Below the pieces are notes generated by a model. It ran no database searches and was not told the DNA's origin. It saw only the letters and a list, made by a program, of their open reading frames with translations. The translations under genes were made by a program, and so were the position numbers. Shown here in pieces: positions 53,121 through 62,214 of a stretch of 64,000 bases of DNA. This stretch comes from Sinorhizobium sp. 6-70 (GTDB taxonomy: Bacteria > Pseudomonadota > Alphaproteobacteria > Rhizobiales > Rhizobiaceae): the NCBI RefSeq assembly GCF_030124375.1, contig NZ_JASKLS010000009.1:202357-266356 (forward strand), given 5' to 3'. Within the stretch, counting starts at the first letter, position 1; every line of letters starts with the position of its first letter.

Positions 53121-53471
53121 AGCGTTTCGACACGGGTCCAGTTCAACTTTCAAAAAGCAGCTGATTTCTTGGGTCGGAGTGAACCGCCCGTGAACATATC
53201 CAAGGACTGCGGTATCCGGCAAACGCCTCGCCCTTACCGCATAATGGCTGTCTTCGGAAAAGCGACGGATTGCGCCAAACGCCTTGGAAAGGGACGTGCC
53301 ATCTTTGAAGACAAGGGCGGCGGTATCCTTCTCAGGCAGGCCGAAAAGCCGCTTCAACGTCCAGCAGACCCAGAACCTTTTCGATGATCGTATTGGCGAC
53401 TCCGCGGCCAGCGCCTGTTCGCCAAAGAGGGCTGTCGGATCCTCGGCTGGAAGCAGAGCTACCTTATCCAT
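53061..53471 (-). pseudogene. Broken AbiEii-type nucleotidyltransferase toxin
   Basis: Starting at ATG 53471, inside the end of the antitoxin gene, the frame reads MDKVALLPAEDPTALFGE, then WVCWTLKRLFGLPEKDTAAL and VFKDGTSLSKAFGAIRRFSE. The second glycine of GGTSLSK is Asp, the DID/DVD metal-binding site after RFSED is gone, and about 200 residues of the family's C-terminal part are absent. After RFSED the sequence is unrelated and runs into the 3' end of the acyltransferase gene. The toxin is therefore inactive. Confidence 0.75.
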
Positions 53472-54093
53472 CGATCTCACCGGACGCTGCATTGGCGATC
53501 GAAACAAGCGTCGGCCGCATCCAGGCGGGAGCTTGGACCGCACTCAATGCGAGCTTTTTCTTGTCGCTGACCGAAAGACGGCCCGCCGCGATCTGCGCAA
53601 CGTCGCGGGCACGTACCGCTCCCACGTGACGAAGGGCCTGTACGACTGTGCCGGCCGCGCTGCCCGGAGCGATCAGATACTTGGGCGAGGCGTGACGCAG
53701 ATCGATCACGCGCTTGCCCAGTACGACACGGCGGGAGGGCCCATCGGTCAGATAGATGCTCTTTGCCGGGACCTGAGTGGAAAGACCGAGCGCGTTCGCT
53801 GCACGCGCACCCGCGATCTGCACCTGGGCTCCAGTGTCCCGCGCCAATGCTTGCGCGACATCGTCGGGAGTCGGCGAAAGGGGACCAAGGTGCGGATGGA
53901 CCTTCGGGAAGTCATACAGGCCTCGCGCCAGGCGCCGAAGCTTTCCAGCCTTGACCAGTCGGGAGAGCGCCTGGTCGACCGCCGCGCGTTCAGCCACATC
54001 CAGGAAGTCGCTAGGCGTGAAAACCCCACCACGCCCGCGTGCACGCGCGCGCCTCATGATCTGATCCGGTACTGAGGTCGCAGTAGTTTTCAT
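53464..54093 (-). CDS. AbiEi-type antitoxin (DUF6088)
   Basis: This 209-residue protein has an N-terminal winged helix (GRGGVFTPSDFLDVAERAAV, then DQALSRLVKAGKLRRLARGL) and the antitoxin body (AQVQIAGARAANALGLSTQV, then IYLTDGPSRRVVLGKRVIDL). In type IV AbiE systems AbiEi represses the operon and neutralises the nucleotidyltransferase AbiEii. Here it is intact although its toxin is broken. The ATG follows directly on a large inverted repeat at 54095-54124. Its own toxin frame starts eight bases inside its 3' end. Confidence 0.82.
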   Translation of the reverse strand: MKTTATSVPDQIMRRARARGRGGVFTPSDFLDVAERAAVDQALSRLVKAGKLRRLARGLYDFPKVHPHLGPLSPTPDDVAQALARDTGAQVQIAGARAANALGLSTQVPAKSIYLTDGPSRRVVLGKRVIDLRHASPKYLIAPGSAAGTVVQALRHVGAVRARDVAQIAAGRLSVSDKKKLALSAVQAPAWMRPTLVSIANAASGEIDG

Positions 54094-54094
54094 A

Positions 54095-54124
54095 TGTCAG
54101 AAAATGCCCCGCATTTTTCTGACA
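54095..54124. promoter_or_regulatory. Inverted repeat, operator of the first AbiE operon
   Basis: TGTCAGAAAA and TTTTCTGACA, ten bases apart, form a perfect dyad one base before the antitoxin ATG (minus strand). AbiEi proteins repress their own promoter by binding such repeats. Confidence 0.6.
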
Positions 54125-54249
54125 TTCAAGGTCGGGGTGTTGCGCCAATTGCCGGAAACATGAATTTCAGAAAAGGCAGCGTCTCGGGATATGGTTATTC
54201 TGTCGCGCAGAAATTAATGATGTTTGATCAGTTAGTTATCATTGACTTG

Positions 54250-54278
54250 TGTCCGAAACATGCATATTTATTCGGACA
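54250..54278. promoter_or_regulatory. Inverted repeat, operator of the second AbiE operon
   Basis: TGTCCGAA and TTCGGACA are separated by 13 bases, just 11 bases ahead of the second antitoxin ATG. The dyad differs in sequence from the one at 54095-54124, so the two antitoxins probably do not cross-regulate. Confidence 0.6.
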
Positions 54279-54289
54279 GGAGAACATCC

Positions 54290-54886
54290 ATGGAAGAAGT
54301 AAAGAGCATTATCAGCCAACGGCTTCGCAGCGCACCTGCAGGCAAGATTGTGACCCCGAAGGAATTCCTTTCCTTCGGATCTCGAACTGCTGTCGACAAG
54401 ACATTCAGTCGGCTAGCGGCAGCCGGGAAGGTTATCCGCGTGGCGCGAGGAATGTATGTTGCCCCTCAGGAAAGCGAGTTCGGCACCTACCCGCCGTCAG
54501 CAGAAAAAGTCGTCAGTTCGTACGGAAAAATCACTGGCGAGCGGATCGTTCCCAGCGGCGCGAGGGCGGCCAATAACCTAGGGCTGACTACACAAGTGCC
54601 TGTGGAAGAGCTTTTCCTCACAACCGGAAAGGCAAGGACTCTGATGCTCGGACGCAGGAAGGTCTTCCTGAAACATGCCCCTTGCTGGCAGACGGCAATG
54701 CCTAACTCCAGGGCAGGTGAAGCGATCAGGGCGATTGCACACATGGGCCCGCAGCGCGCAGCGTCCCTCGCAAAAGCAGTGCGCAGTAAGCTGACTGCCA
54801 GGGAGTGGGAGCAGGTTTCCAAAATGAAGCCGAGGGTCCCCGCGTGGATGGTGAAAGCGATCAACGAGGCGGAACTTGCCAACTAA
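54290..54886 (+). CDS. AbiEi-type antitoxin, second system
   Basis: This 198-residue protein has the winged helix (GKIVTPKEFLSFGSRTAVDK, then TFSRLAAAGKVIRVARGMYV) and the AbiEi body (PSGARAANNLGLTTQVPVEE, LGRRKVFLKHAP). ATG 54290 follows GGAG by about 8 bases; an upstream start in the same frame would cross the operator dyad. It overlaps the toxin start by 11 bases. It is divergent from the first AbiE system, and its repeats and sequence differ from that one. Confidence 0.85.
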   Translation: MEEVKSIISQRLRSAPAGKIVTPKEFLSFGSRTAVDKTFSRLAAAGKVIRVARGMYVAPQESEFGTYPPSAEKVVSSYGKITGERIVPSGARAANNLGLTTQVPVEELFLTTGKARTLMLGRRKVFLKHAPCWQTAMPNSRAGEAIRAIAHMGPQRAASLAKAVRSKLTAREWEQVSKMKPRVPAWMVKAINEAELAN

Positions 54887-55883
54887 TTTTCTTGAACTGA
54901 ACTGGAGTGCCCAGGAACAGGCGATCAGTTTCGCCTCGAATGAACTCAACCAGGCTCCGCACATCCTGGAGAAGGACATAATGGTCGTTTGGGTTCTCAA
55001 CGCCGTCTTTACGTCGAACTTCGGTGACGCGCTGTCCTTCAAGGGTGGCACGTCGCTGTCAAAAGCGTACGGCTTGATTGACAGATTTTCGGAGGATGTG
55101 GACCTAACCTATGACATTCGGCGCTTTCTTCCGGGAATGAATTTCGACGAGGATGGGATTCCGCCGAGCAGAAGCCAGCAGAGCAAGCTGACCAAGGCCG
55201 TGCGCGAGAAGCTCCCCGAGTGGATTCGCAATGACCTCGCGCCTATCCTTGAAGACGCTATAGCGAAGGACGGGCTGCGGGCCAAGCTTGTGCAGACGAC
55301 CGAGGAGACTCTCAATGTGGAATTCGAAAGTCATTTCTCGGGACACAGCTATGTCCGTTCATCGGTGCTTCTGGAGTTTGGTGCCCGTTCGACCGGAGAG
55401 CCTACGATTTCGAAAAACATCGAGTGTTATGCTCAGCAGGTGATCCCCACTGTGGCCTTTCCGACTGCCACTGTGCGGACCATGAAGGTCGAGCGGACGT
55501 TTTGGGAGAAGGCAACGGCAGCGCACGTCTACTGTCTGCAGGAGAACCTCAAGAAGGAAAGATTCTCACGTCACTGGCACGACCTCCATTACATCTTCAA
55601 GTCTCCCCACTGGGAGGCCGTTCGAAACGACAAGGAGATCGCAAGGAAGGTTGCGGTGCATAAATCGTTCTTCTTCGCGGAGAAGGACAAGGGCGGGGCC
55701 TTTGTTGATTATAGGACGGCCGTTGACGGCAATATCAGGATCATTCCTGGCGGTTCAGCTCTCAAAGAGCTTCGCGACGACTACAGAATGATGCAGGAAA
55801 GCCAGATCGTTCGCGAAGGTGCGCCGTCTTTTGACCAGATTCTCGAAAGCTGTGCCGTGATGGAGCGCGAGCTAAACATTTGA
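54876..55883 (+). CDS. AbiEii-type nucleotidyltransferase toxin
   Basis: This 335-residue protein has the nucleotidyltransferase motif SFKGGTSLSKAYGLIDRFSE and the metal ligands DVDL, then the family core VLLEFGARSTGEP, VPTVAFPTATVRTMKVERTF-like strand and ATAAHVYCLQENLKKERFSR. AbiEii toxins transfer nucleotides to RNA (tRNA for some relatives) and block growth during phage attack. The start is TTG 54876, overlapping the antitoxin end, which is usual for coupled synthesis. The gene is complete, unlike the copy at 53061. Confidence 0.86.
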   Translation: MPTNFLELNWSAQEQAISFASNELNQAPHILEKDIMVVWVLNAVFTSNFGDALSFKGGTSLSKAYGLIDRFSEDVDLTYDIRRFLPGMNFDEDGIPPSRSQQSKLTKAVREKLPEWIRNDLAPILEDAIAKDGLRAKLVQTTEETLNVEFESHFSGHSYVRSSVLLEFGARSTGEPTISKNIECYAQQVIPTVAFPTATVRTMKVERTFWEKATAAHVYCLQENLKKERFSRHWHDLHYIFKSPHWEAVRNDKEIARKVAVHKSFFFAEKDKGGAFVDYRTAVDGNIRIIPGGSALKELRDDYRMMQESQIVREGAPSFDQILESCAVMERELNI

Positions 55884-56740
55884 GCGCAGCGGATCGCCGC
55901 GATACCGGGGATCAAGCCCCAACCCAGGTAGTCCGATTGGTGGCAGTTACTACCTAAATCCGCGGAACTGCTGTCGCTGTGTGCTCCAATCACAATTGCG
56001 GCGGAGGCTATTACCCTCCACCATAGTCGTCGTATCGAGGCAACTGCCAATATGACTGGCAGCGTAGCGCCCCAGGCAATAGATGCGGAAGGCGAAGCGC
56101 GTACTCTTGCCCCGGAGCTACCGATCGGCCTGCAAACTCACAAAAAGATGGCATTCAGAATGGCTTTGTTCATCGGCGCGGGATGGGGGGTCAGCGCGCC
56201 AGAGGCGTGGCATCTGGTGCTTTAACGCCAATCTCGCTTATCCGCTTCGTTAGTCAGTGTAGAAGCGCGGTTGCCAGGAAAGCGGACGCAGAGCCCACGA
56301 ACACAACAATCGCGCATCCGCGCAACAACTTTATCCGGCGCGTTCGTTTGCCGGTCCAATCATAAACCATCACCCAGCTCCCTACCGGCGTCATGCTGCA
56401 CGGGCAGGATGATGGGTCAAGTCTCCTATGCGGCGATCTGCTTCCCCGCGGTCTAGATTATGCCGCCTTCGATTTCGGCGTGAGCTCCGGGCCAGCTCGA
56501 GCGGCCAAACGCTGCCGGAGGTCGTCGGCGTTCGGGAAGACGGACAGCCAGGCAAACAGTCTTGCGCCGGTGCGGAAGTATGAAGGCGGCGTGATCACCC
56601 CATGCGTGGGGAGTAGAATCCTGTATCAAGGCCATACCGGAATCGTTTAGCCGCCAAGCAGCACCGCAAGAGCGTTGCGACCGCTGATATCACCAGCGAC
56701 GCCAAATTCGCTGCTACGGCAAGCAGTTAAGTTTCTTCAT
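55884..56740. other. Intergenic stretch with no firm gene
   Basis: About 860 bases. A frame at 56052-56225 (57 residues, including HKKMAFRMALFIGAGWGVSA) is protein-like but has no ribosome site. Nothing else stands out. Confidence 0.4.
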
Positions 56741-56754
56741 TTGATCTAGCTCAA
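56741..56754 (+). promoter_or_regulatory. FixK/FnrN-type box before ompW
   Basis: TTGATCTAGCTCAA differs from the FNR consensus TTGAT-N4-ATCAA by one base. Its centre is 75 bases before the ATG, so a start site near 56789 would put it at -41.5, the standard activating position. Confidence 0.7.
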
Positions 56755-56822
56755 ACCGCCACGCGCCAAACGGTTCTATTTCTCCCACAACCGTCACGAA
56801 TCTCGGATCGAACGGAGGAAAA

Positions 56823-57503
56823 ATGATCTCCAGCAACATCGTCCACGCCAGCGTCACCGCCGCCGCACTGGTTGCTGCCTGCACCGCAGAAGCGGCGAAT
56901 CTGACGACACCACAAATTGCGGAGCCCGCCGCCGCAGCGGCAGGCACGAGCCCGTGGCAGATACGCTTGCGGGGACTTAACGTGATTACCAACGATTCCG
57001 GCCACGTCGACGGATTGCCGGGTTCGGATCTTTCCTTTTCGAATACGGTCATACCAGAATTCGACATCTCGTATTTCTTCAACGAGAATATTGCCGCGGA
57101 GCTCATCCTCGGCACAACCGACGCCAAGGTCCACGGCGGCGGCTCAATTTCGGCACTCGGAGAGATAGGCAAGACTTGGCTGCTGCCGCCAACGCTGACC
57201 CTTCAATACCACTTCACCGATTTAGGCGCCTTTCGACCCTATGTTGGCGCTGGCGTCAACTATACGCTGTTCTACAATCAGTCAGGCAAAAGTGCCCGCA
57301 GCATTGATGTCAAGAATACCTTCGGCGTCGCGCTACAGGCCGGCTTCGACTATATGGTCGACGACCATTGGGGCGTAAATTTCGACGCCAAGAAAATCTT
57401 CCTGAGACCAGATTTCGAGGCCAATGTCGGTGGCGCCGACGTCAGCGGCAAGGCCAAGCTCGATCCATGGCTGATCGGTGCGGGCGTCACCTACCGTTTC
57501 TGA
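56823..57503 (+). CDS. ompW: OmpW-family outer-membrane protein
   Basis: This 226-residue precursor has a signal peptide ending near AEAANLT (about residue 25), then an eight-stranded barrel. Strands such as WQIRLRGLNVITND, PEFDISYFFNENIAAELIL and WLIGAGVTYRF with terminal Phe are OmpW-like, and YHFTDLGAFRPYVGAGVNYT is the family signature. OmpW forms a narrow hydrophobic channel in the outer membrane. GGAGGAAAA sits right before the ATG. A near-perfect FNR-type site upstream suggests induction by low oxygen, as for ompW in Escherichia coli; in a rhizobium this means the nodule. Confidence 0.9.
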   Translation: MISSNIVHASVTAAALVAACTAEAANLTTPQIAEPAAAAAGTSPWQIRLRGLNVITNDSGHVDGLPGSDLSFSNTVIPEFDISYFFNENIAAELILGTTDAKVHGGGSISALGEIGKTWLLPPTLTLQYHFTDLGAFRPYVGAGVNYTLFYNQSGKSARSIDVKNTFGVALQAGFDYMVDDHWGVNFDAKKIFLRPDFEANVGGADVSGKAKLDPWLIGAGVTYRF

Positions 57504-57540
57504 TAGATGTAATTTCTGGCGGCGAAGGCAGGGGCTCATG

Positions 57541-57572
57541 GCTGGGTTCGAATCCCAACGGGGTGCCACCTT
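57541..57572 (+). other. tRNA-3'-end-like fragment (possible attachment site)
   Basis: TGGGTTCGAATCCCAACGG with GTGCCACC after it looks like the T-arm and acceptor end of a tRNA: the TTCGAAT loop with a mostly paired stem. No 5' tRNA half with a fitting D-arm and anticodon was found in the preceding 80 bases. Such a fragment is often a copy of an integrase attachment site. Weak by itself. Confidence 0.35.
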
Positions 57573-57719
57573 CGTTGAAACTATTGCGCTTTCTTGACAC
57601 TTCGGGTCAATGTTCCCATTTCGCAGGCAGCGCCTTGATGCGGTTTGCGGAGCTTTTGGGGACCGCAGAAGACGCGTCGACTCTATCGCGATTCCCTACG
57701 CTGGCTCAGTGCATCTAAG

Positions 57720-58142
57720 TGATTTGTCGCTTGGGCGAGGCGGTGCAAATCGTTCCCATCGACAGGTCGCTTGGCACGCCGGAGTTAGCAGCTGGAAAAA
57801 CCTAGGCGGTATGAATCAGTACTCAATAGGCATTGAGCTTTTAAGTGCGGGTCTGCTGAATAAGAGCGCCGACAACAAGTTTTTGAGCTGGCGGGGCGAA
57901 GAAATACCGTCTCGGGGGTGTACGAGGCTGCTCACCAGAAAGGAGGGTCGCTTTTCGGTTGGTACCTATACACCAAGGCGCAGCTGAAGGCCTTGTTTGA
58001 GATTGCAGTTTGCCTGCACCAGAAATACAATTCCTGGACATTCTGGGGCACGATGAAATCTCTTGGCCGAGAAAAACCGATCCTGGGCCACGTTTCCCAC
58101 GGCCGCATTACGCTCGCGTGTTCTTGGTCGGACATAGATTAA
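57720..58142 (+). pseudogene. N-acetylmuramoyl-L-alanine amidase (Amidase_2) pseudogene
   Basis: Pieces of one amidase lie in different plus-strand frames: EAVQIVPIDRS, then AWHAGVSSWKNLGGMNQYSI with GIEL, then YEAAHQKGGSLFGWYLYTKA, AQLKALFEIAV, and finally a frame with HDEISWPRKTDPGP. The order is that of the Amidase_2 domain with its zinc histidines (AWHAG; DPGP region). At least three frameshifts separate them, and the N-terminal part with the first histidine is missing. Confidence 0.65.
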
Positions 58143-58303
58143 GAAGGAGTCGCACAAAACATAGTCGCAAATAGAGAACACGCAGAGCGGCAAGCTCTTT
58201 ACCGACAAGTCCACTGGAGAGCTAACTCCGTGCCCCTGTGTTGACGATAGAAATTGTATAGGGACTCAATTCTGGTTGTTGTCGCCGTGAAGGTGCGCGA
58301 GAA

Positions 58304-60670
58304 ATGCAGCGTCCACTGTCTTCTATCATTGGTGAATCTGGTGCCTTGGGCCAATCCGACAGACACAGGAACGCATCACCGTACAAGTATTCAGCCTTTG
58401 TCAGCTACTCTTCCTCAGATCGCGCAATCGCGGAGAAGCTGCAGAAGTCTTTAGAATCATTTAGGATACCCAAAGCACTACGCCGGTCCGGGGAACATCC
58501 GAACGGGCGGCTGTCCCCAATCTTCCGAGATCGTTCTGATCTTAAAGCAGCAGTTGACCTTGGAGCGGTCATCCGCGACGCTCTACAAGACTCCGAATAT
58601 CTGATCGTCCTTTGCAGCCCTGCGGCGGCTGCGTCGCCTTGGGTGATCAGGGAAATTTCCTACTTCCAAGGGCTGGACCGGCCGAATAATATCATCGCGG
58701 TTATCGTCAGCGGTTTTCCGGCCGTGTACGACCCGTTGAGCGCGCCGTTGGGGGCGTTTCCAAGGGAATTAATCAGTATCGACGATGGTGATGGCTCTGT
58801 GGTGGAGCCGTTGGCCGCCGATATCCAAGAGCCGGGGGTGGACCGCCGTGGAGGCGATGGGTTCAACTTAGCCAAGTTGAAGATCATTGCCACCATGCTT
58901 CGCGTTTCACTGGCCGAACTAACCCAGAGGCAGGCTGAGGTCGATCGGCGGCAGCGCCGCATTGCACAAGTTGTGGCCACCGCAATGGTTTTTCTTGCGG
59001 CCTTTGCGAGTATTGGAGCGTATATCGCCTGGGACCAGAGCGTCGTAGCCGAAGCGCGCCTTCAAACCGCAGTTGAGACCGCCGCGAGACAGATCGGTGC
59101 CACGATAGTGTACCGAGACCGATACGGTGTTCCGGCAGATGTGATTCGGGATCTATTGAATTCCGCGGAGCGAGATTTTGGTAAGTTGGTTTCAAACGAA
59201 GAGACTTCCCCCACGCTTGTGTATCAGCGCGTGCGTTTGAATCTTGAGTTCGCGGAACTGTTCAATCTCGTCGGAGACGGTCATTCGCAACAGAAGCTCG
59301 TTTCTCTGATCGCAGAATCGGCGACGGCCGTAACGTGGCTGGAAAATAGACGCCAGTCGATTACGGAGTGGATCGGGCTTTCTTCGGTACCGGAGCCGTC
59401 CGCCATCGCCGTCATGCGGTTGAAGCTATACGATGCTCAGGCGAAGGAACATAGCTATGCCGGTAAGTACCGCGAGGCAATTTCGTTGGCCGAAGCGGGC
59501 GTTATGCTCTCGCAAAACTGGCTTTCCAAGACCGGTGAGTTGCATTGGCTGCGGGAGGTAGCCCAAGGCCATTGCCGCATTGGGTTGTTCAATTATCAGC
59601 TTGCGAATCTCTCGGCGTCGGCAGCTGCTTATCAGAAATGTCTTGAGAATCTTCGCTCGCTTATAACGAGAAGGCAGGATGTTTCCGATCGCGCCGACTT
59701 GATGACTGTCCTTTCCGAGCTGGCAACCACTTTAGTGGAGATGGATAGACGCCCCGAAGCCCTCGCTCTTCAACGAGAGGCAGTCGACACCGCAAAGTCG
59801 CTTGTCGCAGCAGAGCGGGGAAATACCGAGTACGAGCGAACGCAAATGATCACCTTGGCTCGATTAGGCGACATGATCACAGCAGTCGAAATGGACGTTG
59901 CTGCCTCCGCAAAGCTTTATAAAGAGGCGTTGGTGATTTCTGACAGGCTCACCAAGTCGGACGCCTCGCGTCTCGATTGGCAACGAGATCGTTCTCTTCT
60001 GCTGGAGCGATTGGCCAGCGCGCAATTGCGTGCGGCGGATGGTGCGCAAGCAGCGACCAAGTCCGACAGTTTGCGCCAAGCAGATACCCACGCTTATCAA
60101 GCACTGGAAATCGTGAGCCGCCTCTTGGATCGCGATCCTCTCAATCTCGCGTGGCGGCGTGACTTGACCGTGCTGGAGGAAAGGCTAGGGCAGATCGCAT
60201 TCGCTGACTACAAGCAAACTGGCCATCTACCCCGATTGCGCGATTCGGAGCGCTGGTACGACAAGGCGGTTGGAGAGCGTCGTGGCATTCTCGCGGGTGA
60301 CCCCATGAGCACGATATATCAGCTTGATCTCGCGATTGCATTGATACAGCTGGGCGAGGTCGCCATCGAGGTCCCAGCGCTAAACGACAAGGCGGAAGCC
60401 GTGCTCAAGGAGGCATTACAGCTCCTGGAAACGCTGACAAAAGGGGACCACGCGCCAACGATCTGGCTGCGCGAGATCGCAAAAACCCGCTCTGCACTGG
60501 CGAACCTGTACGAGCGTAAAGGCAGGATCTCAGATGCCCGTTCCGAAATTCAGGCAGCTTTGGATGGCATCCACCACCTCCGCGAAAAGCATCCCAACAA
60601 CTTGCAATATCGCGAGGATGAGGCTGATTTGACAGCCAGAAAAATCGAGCTCATTCGAACACCGAAATGA
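58304..60670 (+). CDS. TIR domain - transmembrane - TPR-like protein
   Basis: This 788-residue protein has a TIR domain at about residues 27-175 (KYSAFVSYSSSDRAIAEKLQ, FRDRSDLKAAVDLGAVIRDA, LIVLCSPAAAASPWVIREIS). The Glu in WVIREI is where NAD-cleaving TIRs have their catalytic acid. One membrane helix follows near residues 222-245 (VVATAMVFLAAFASIGAYIA), and a roughly 530-residue helical repeat region (AVMRLKLYDAQAKEHSYAGK, RPEALALQREAVDTAKSLVA, TRSALANLYERKGRISDARS) has TPR character. It may be a sensor of the TIR-STAND/TPR kind that cuts NAD on activation, perhaps in phage defence; this is inference. The ribosome site at ATG 58304 is weak. No partner gene adjoins it on the same strand. Confidence 0.85.
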   Translation: MQRPLSSIIGESGALGQSDRHRNASPYKYSAFVSYSSSDRAIAEKLQKSLESFRIPKALRRSGEHPNGRLSPIFRDRSDLKAAVDLGAVIRDALQDSEYLIVLCSPAAAASPWVIREISYFQGLDRPNNIIAVIVSGFPAVYDPLSAPLGAFPRELISIDDGDGSVVEPLAADIQEPGVDRRGGDGFNLAKLKIIATMLRVSLAELTQRQAEVDRRQRRIAQVVATAMVFLAAFASIGAYIAWDQSVVAEARLQTAVETAARQIGATIVYRDRYGVPADVIRDLLNSAERDFGKLVSNEETSPTLVYQRVRLNLEFAELFNLVGDGHSQQKLVSLIAESATAVTWLENRRQSITEWIGLSSVPEPSAIAVMRLKLYDAQAKEHSYAGKYREAISLAEAGVMLSQNWLSKTGELHWLREVAQGHCRIGLFNYQLANLSASAAAYQKCLENLRSLITRRQDVSDRADLMTVLSELATTLVEMDRRPEALALQREAVDTAKSLVAAERGNTEYERTQMITLARLGDMITAVEMDVAASAKLYKEALVISDRLTKSDASRLDWQRDRSLLLERLASAQLRAADGAQAATKSDSLRQADTHAYQALEIVSRLLDRDPLNLAWRRDLTVLEERLGQIAFADYKQTGHLPRLRDSERWYDKAVGERRGILAGDPMSTIYQLDLAIALIQLGEVAIEVPALNDKAEAVLKEALQLLETLTKGDHAPTIWLREIAKTRSALANLYERKGRISDARSEIQAALDGIHHLREKHPNNLQYREDEADLTARKIELIRTPK

Positions 60671-60690
60671 TGCAGTTGGTGCGCGCCGAC

Positions 60691-62214
60691 TCAAAACCGG
60701 ATTCTCAACCCTCCCGTCACGCCATACTCGTCTATCAGATCGTTTGCCAGAATGACGCGGCCGTCGATGTATGCCGCCCTCCCGTCCGAGATCTGTGCAA
60801 CCACTCCGCTACGCAGTTCAAAGAAGTCTCGATCTGGAGGATTCGTCTTGAAGGAGAAATCAAAAGGATCCGGTCGGCGATCCTCGACAAAGGTCGCCTC
60901 GATCCTGCGCTGATCATTCTCGAATTCATGGATGTAATCGAGCTGCGCAAATGGAATGATTGTCGTTTCGGCCAGTGCAAAAGGCCGAGACACGGCGAAG
61001 CCGATACGTGTCTGTAAGGATGTGACGTGCTGCTCCTCGTAATGAAGGCTGGTGCCGGTGATGGGAAAACCCAAACTGCCCGCGGACTCTGTTTCCGAGT
61101 ATTCGTCGATCCTGTTCCAGGACGTATTCAAAGAGATCCGGGGGCCAAAGCTGGTCCCATTATAATCCCAATCATATCCCGCATTGATGTCAGCCGATAA
61201 TCCAAATACGTCGGGATTGCCGCTAATTATGCCTGCGGTTTGATCCCTTATGGGCGGCGTAAGAGTGTCGTCTAGGTTAATAGTGCATGAGCTGTTGCGA
61301 TAGTTGATTCGGCCCTTGTTTACACCTACCTCGGCGGTAACAAACCCGTTTACCATCCATGTGGTTTGATAGAACACCGAGCCCCTGAAATCGTCAGTTT
61401 CGACCTTTCCCTCACTTGGGACACCGCACTCATTCTCGAAGTTGCCGGTAAATTTCAGTCCGGGGAAGGCTGGCTGTCCGATTATTGTTATGCTTTCCGG
61501 GCCAAATGAAACGCCGTTTGCGCCGGAATATTCTCCAGCAACACCGATTATGCTTTCAGCCGAAAGGTTCCACTGCAATCCGATTTCGGCAGTGAAAATA
61601 TCGATGTCCCTTGCCGGTTCAAACCGAGTCGAGGACTGCCGAAGATTGTCATATTCAAGTTGGCCAAAAAATGCGAAGCCGTCGCCGGGGACAAGCACAT
61701 TGGCATTGAGCACACCGTTGGTATCGCTAAGGATGCCGGAAAAGGCACTGCCGGAAAGATTTCCTTGATAAAAATAGTTCGAAACAGTCTCGCTGTCGCT
61801 TTCAATTTCCTTGCAGTCTGGATTCTTCGACGGGTCACAAGGCTCTGAACGGCGACGGGTGACGTCGAATTGTGACACGGTTCGCGTAGACTGAAGAGAG
61901 GAAATGCCCCCGGCGATCACTGACCCGCCGGCAATATTAGTATCTGTGTTTGGAAAGCAGTGCCGCGAAAGGTTCGGCCCAATCAGCCCAACTTTAGGCG
62001 TAAAGCCCCCTGGGTTGTTTGGCAGAAACGTGAGGTCTGGATCTGGCGTGCTAACAGTAAAGCCGCAGACGCCGGTGCCTGCCCCGAGAAGAACTCTCAT
62101 CGCTTGAGTGTAGGTGTCGAAATTGTGTCGCTGTTGCGTGACGGACTGTGCATTCGCTGCACTCCCAATCAAAAGGTATGCGCATGACAATGCGATCGTC
62201 GGTCTGTTGTGCAT
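60691..62214 (-). CDS. Autotransporter-like outer-membrane beta-barrel protein
   Basis: This 507-residue precursor has a signal peptide (MHNRPTIALSCAYLLIGSAA, NA^Q) and a C-terminal barrel of about 280 residues with alternating strands (ITGTSLHYEEQHVTSLQTRI, TIIPFAQLDYIHEFENDQRR, YGVTGGLRIRF with final Phe), as in autotransporter barrels. The 200-residue N-terminal part (with four or more cysteines) has no known passenger domain. I prefer ATG 62214, since GAGGGGGA lies 6 bases before it; a longer frame to 62394 has no signal peptide at its start. It is convergent with the TIR gene, 21 bases apart. Confidence 0.75.
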   Translation of the reverse strand: MHNRPTIALSCAYLLIGSAANAQSVTQQRHNFDTYTQAMRVLLGAGTGVCGFTVSTPDPDLTFLPNNPGGFTPKVGLIGPNLSRHCFPNTDTNIAGGSVIAGGISSLQSTRTVSQFDVTRRRSEPCDPSKNPDCKEIESDSETVSNYFYQGNLSGSAFSGILSDTNGVLNANVLVPGDGFAFFGQLEYDNLRQSSTRFEPARDIDIFTAEIGLQWNLSAESIIGVAGEYSGANGVSFGPESITIIGQPAFPGLKFTGNFENECGVPSEGKVETDDFRGSVFYQTTWMVNGFVTAEVGVNKGRINYRNSSCTINLDDTLTPPIRDQTAGIISGNPDVFGLSADINAGYDWDYNGTSFGPRISLNTSWNRIDEYSETESAGSLGFPITGTSLHYEEQHVTSLQTRIGFAVSRPFALAETTIIPFAQLDYIHEFENDQRRIEATFVEDRRPDPFDFSFKTNPPDRDFFELRSGVVAQISDGRAAYIDGRVILANDLIDEYGVTGGLRIRF

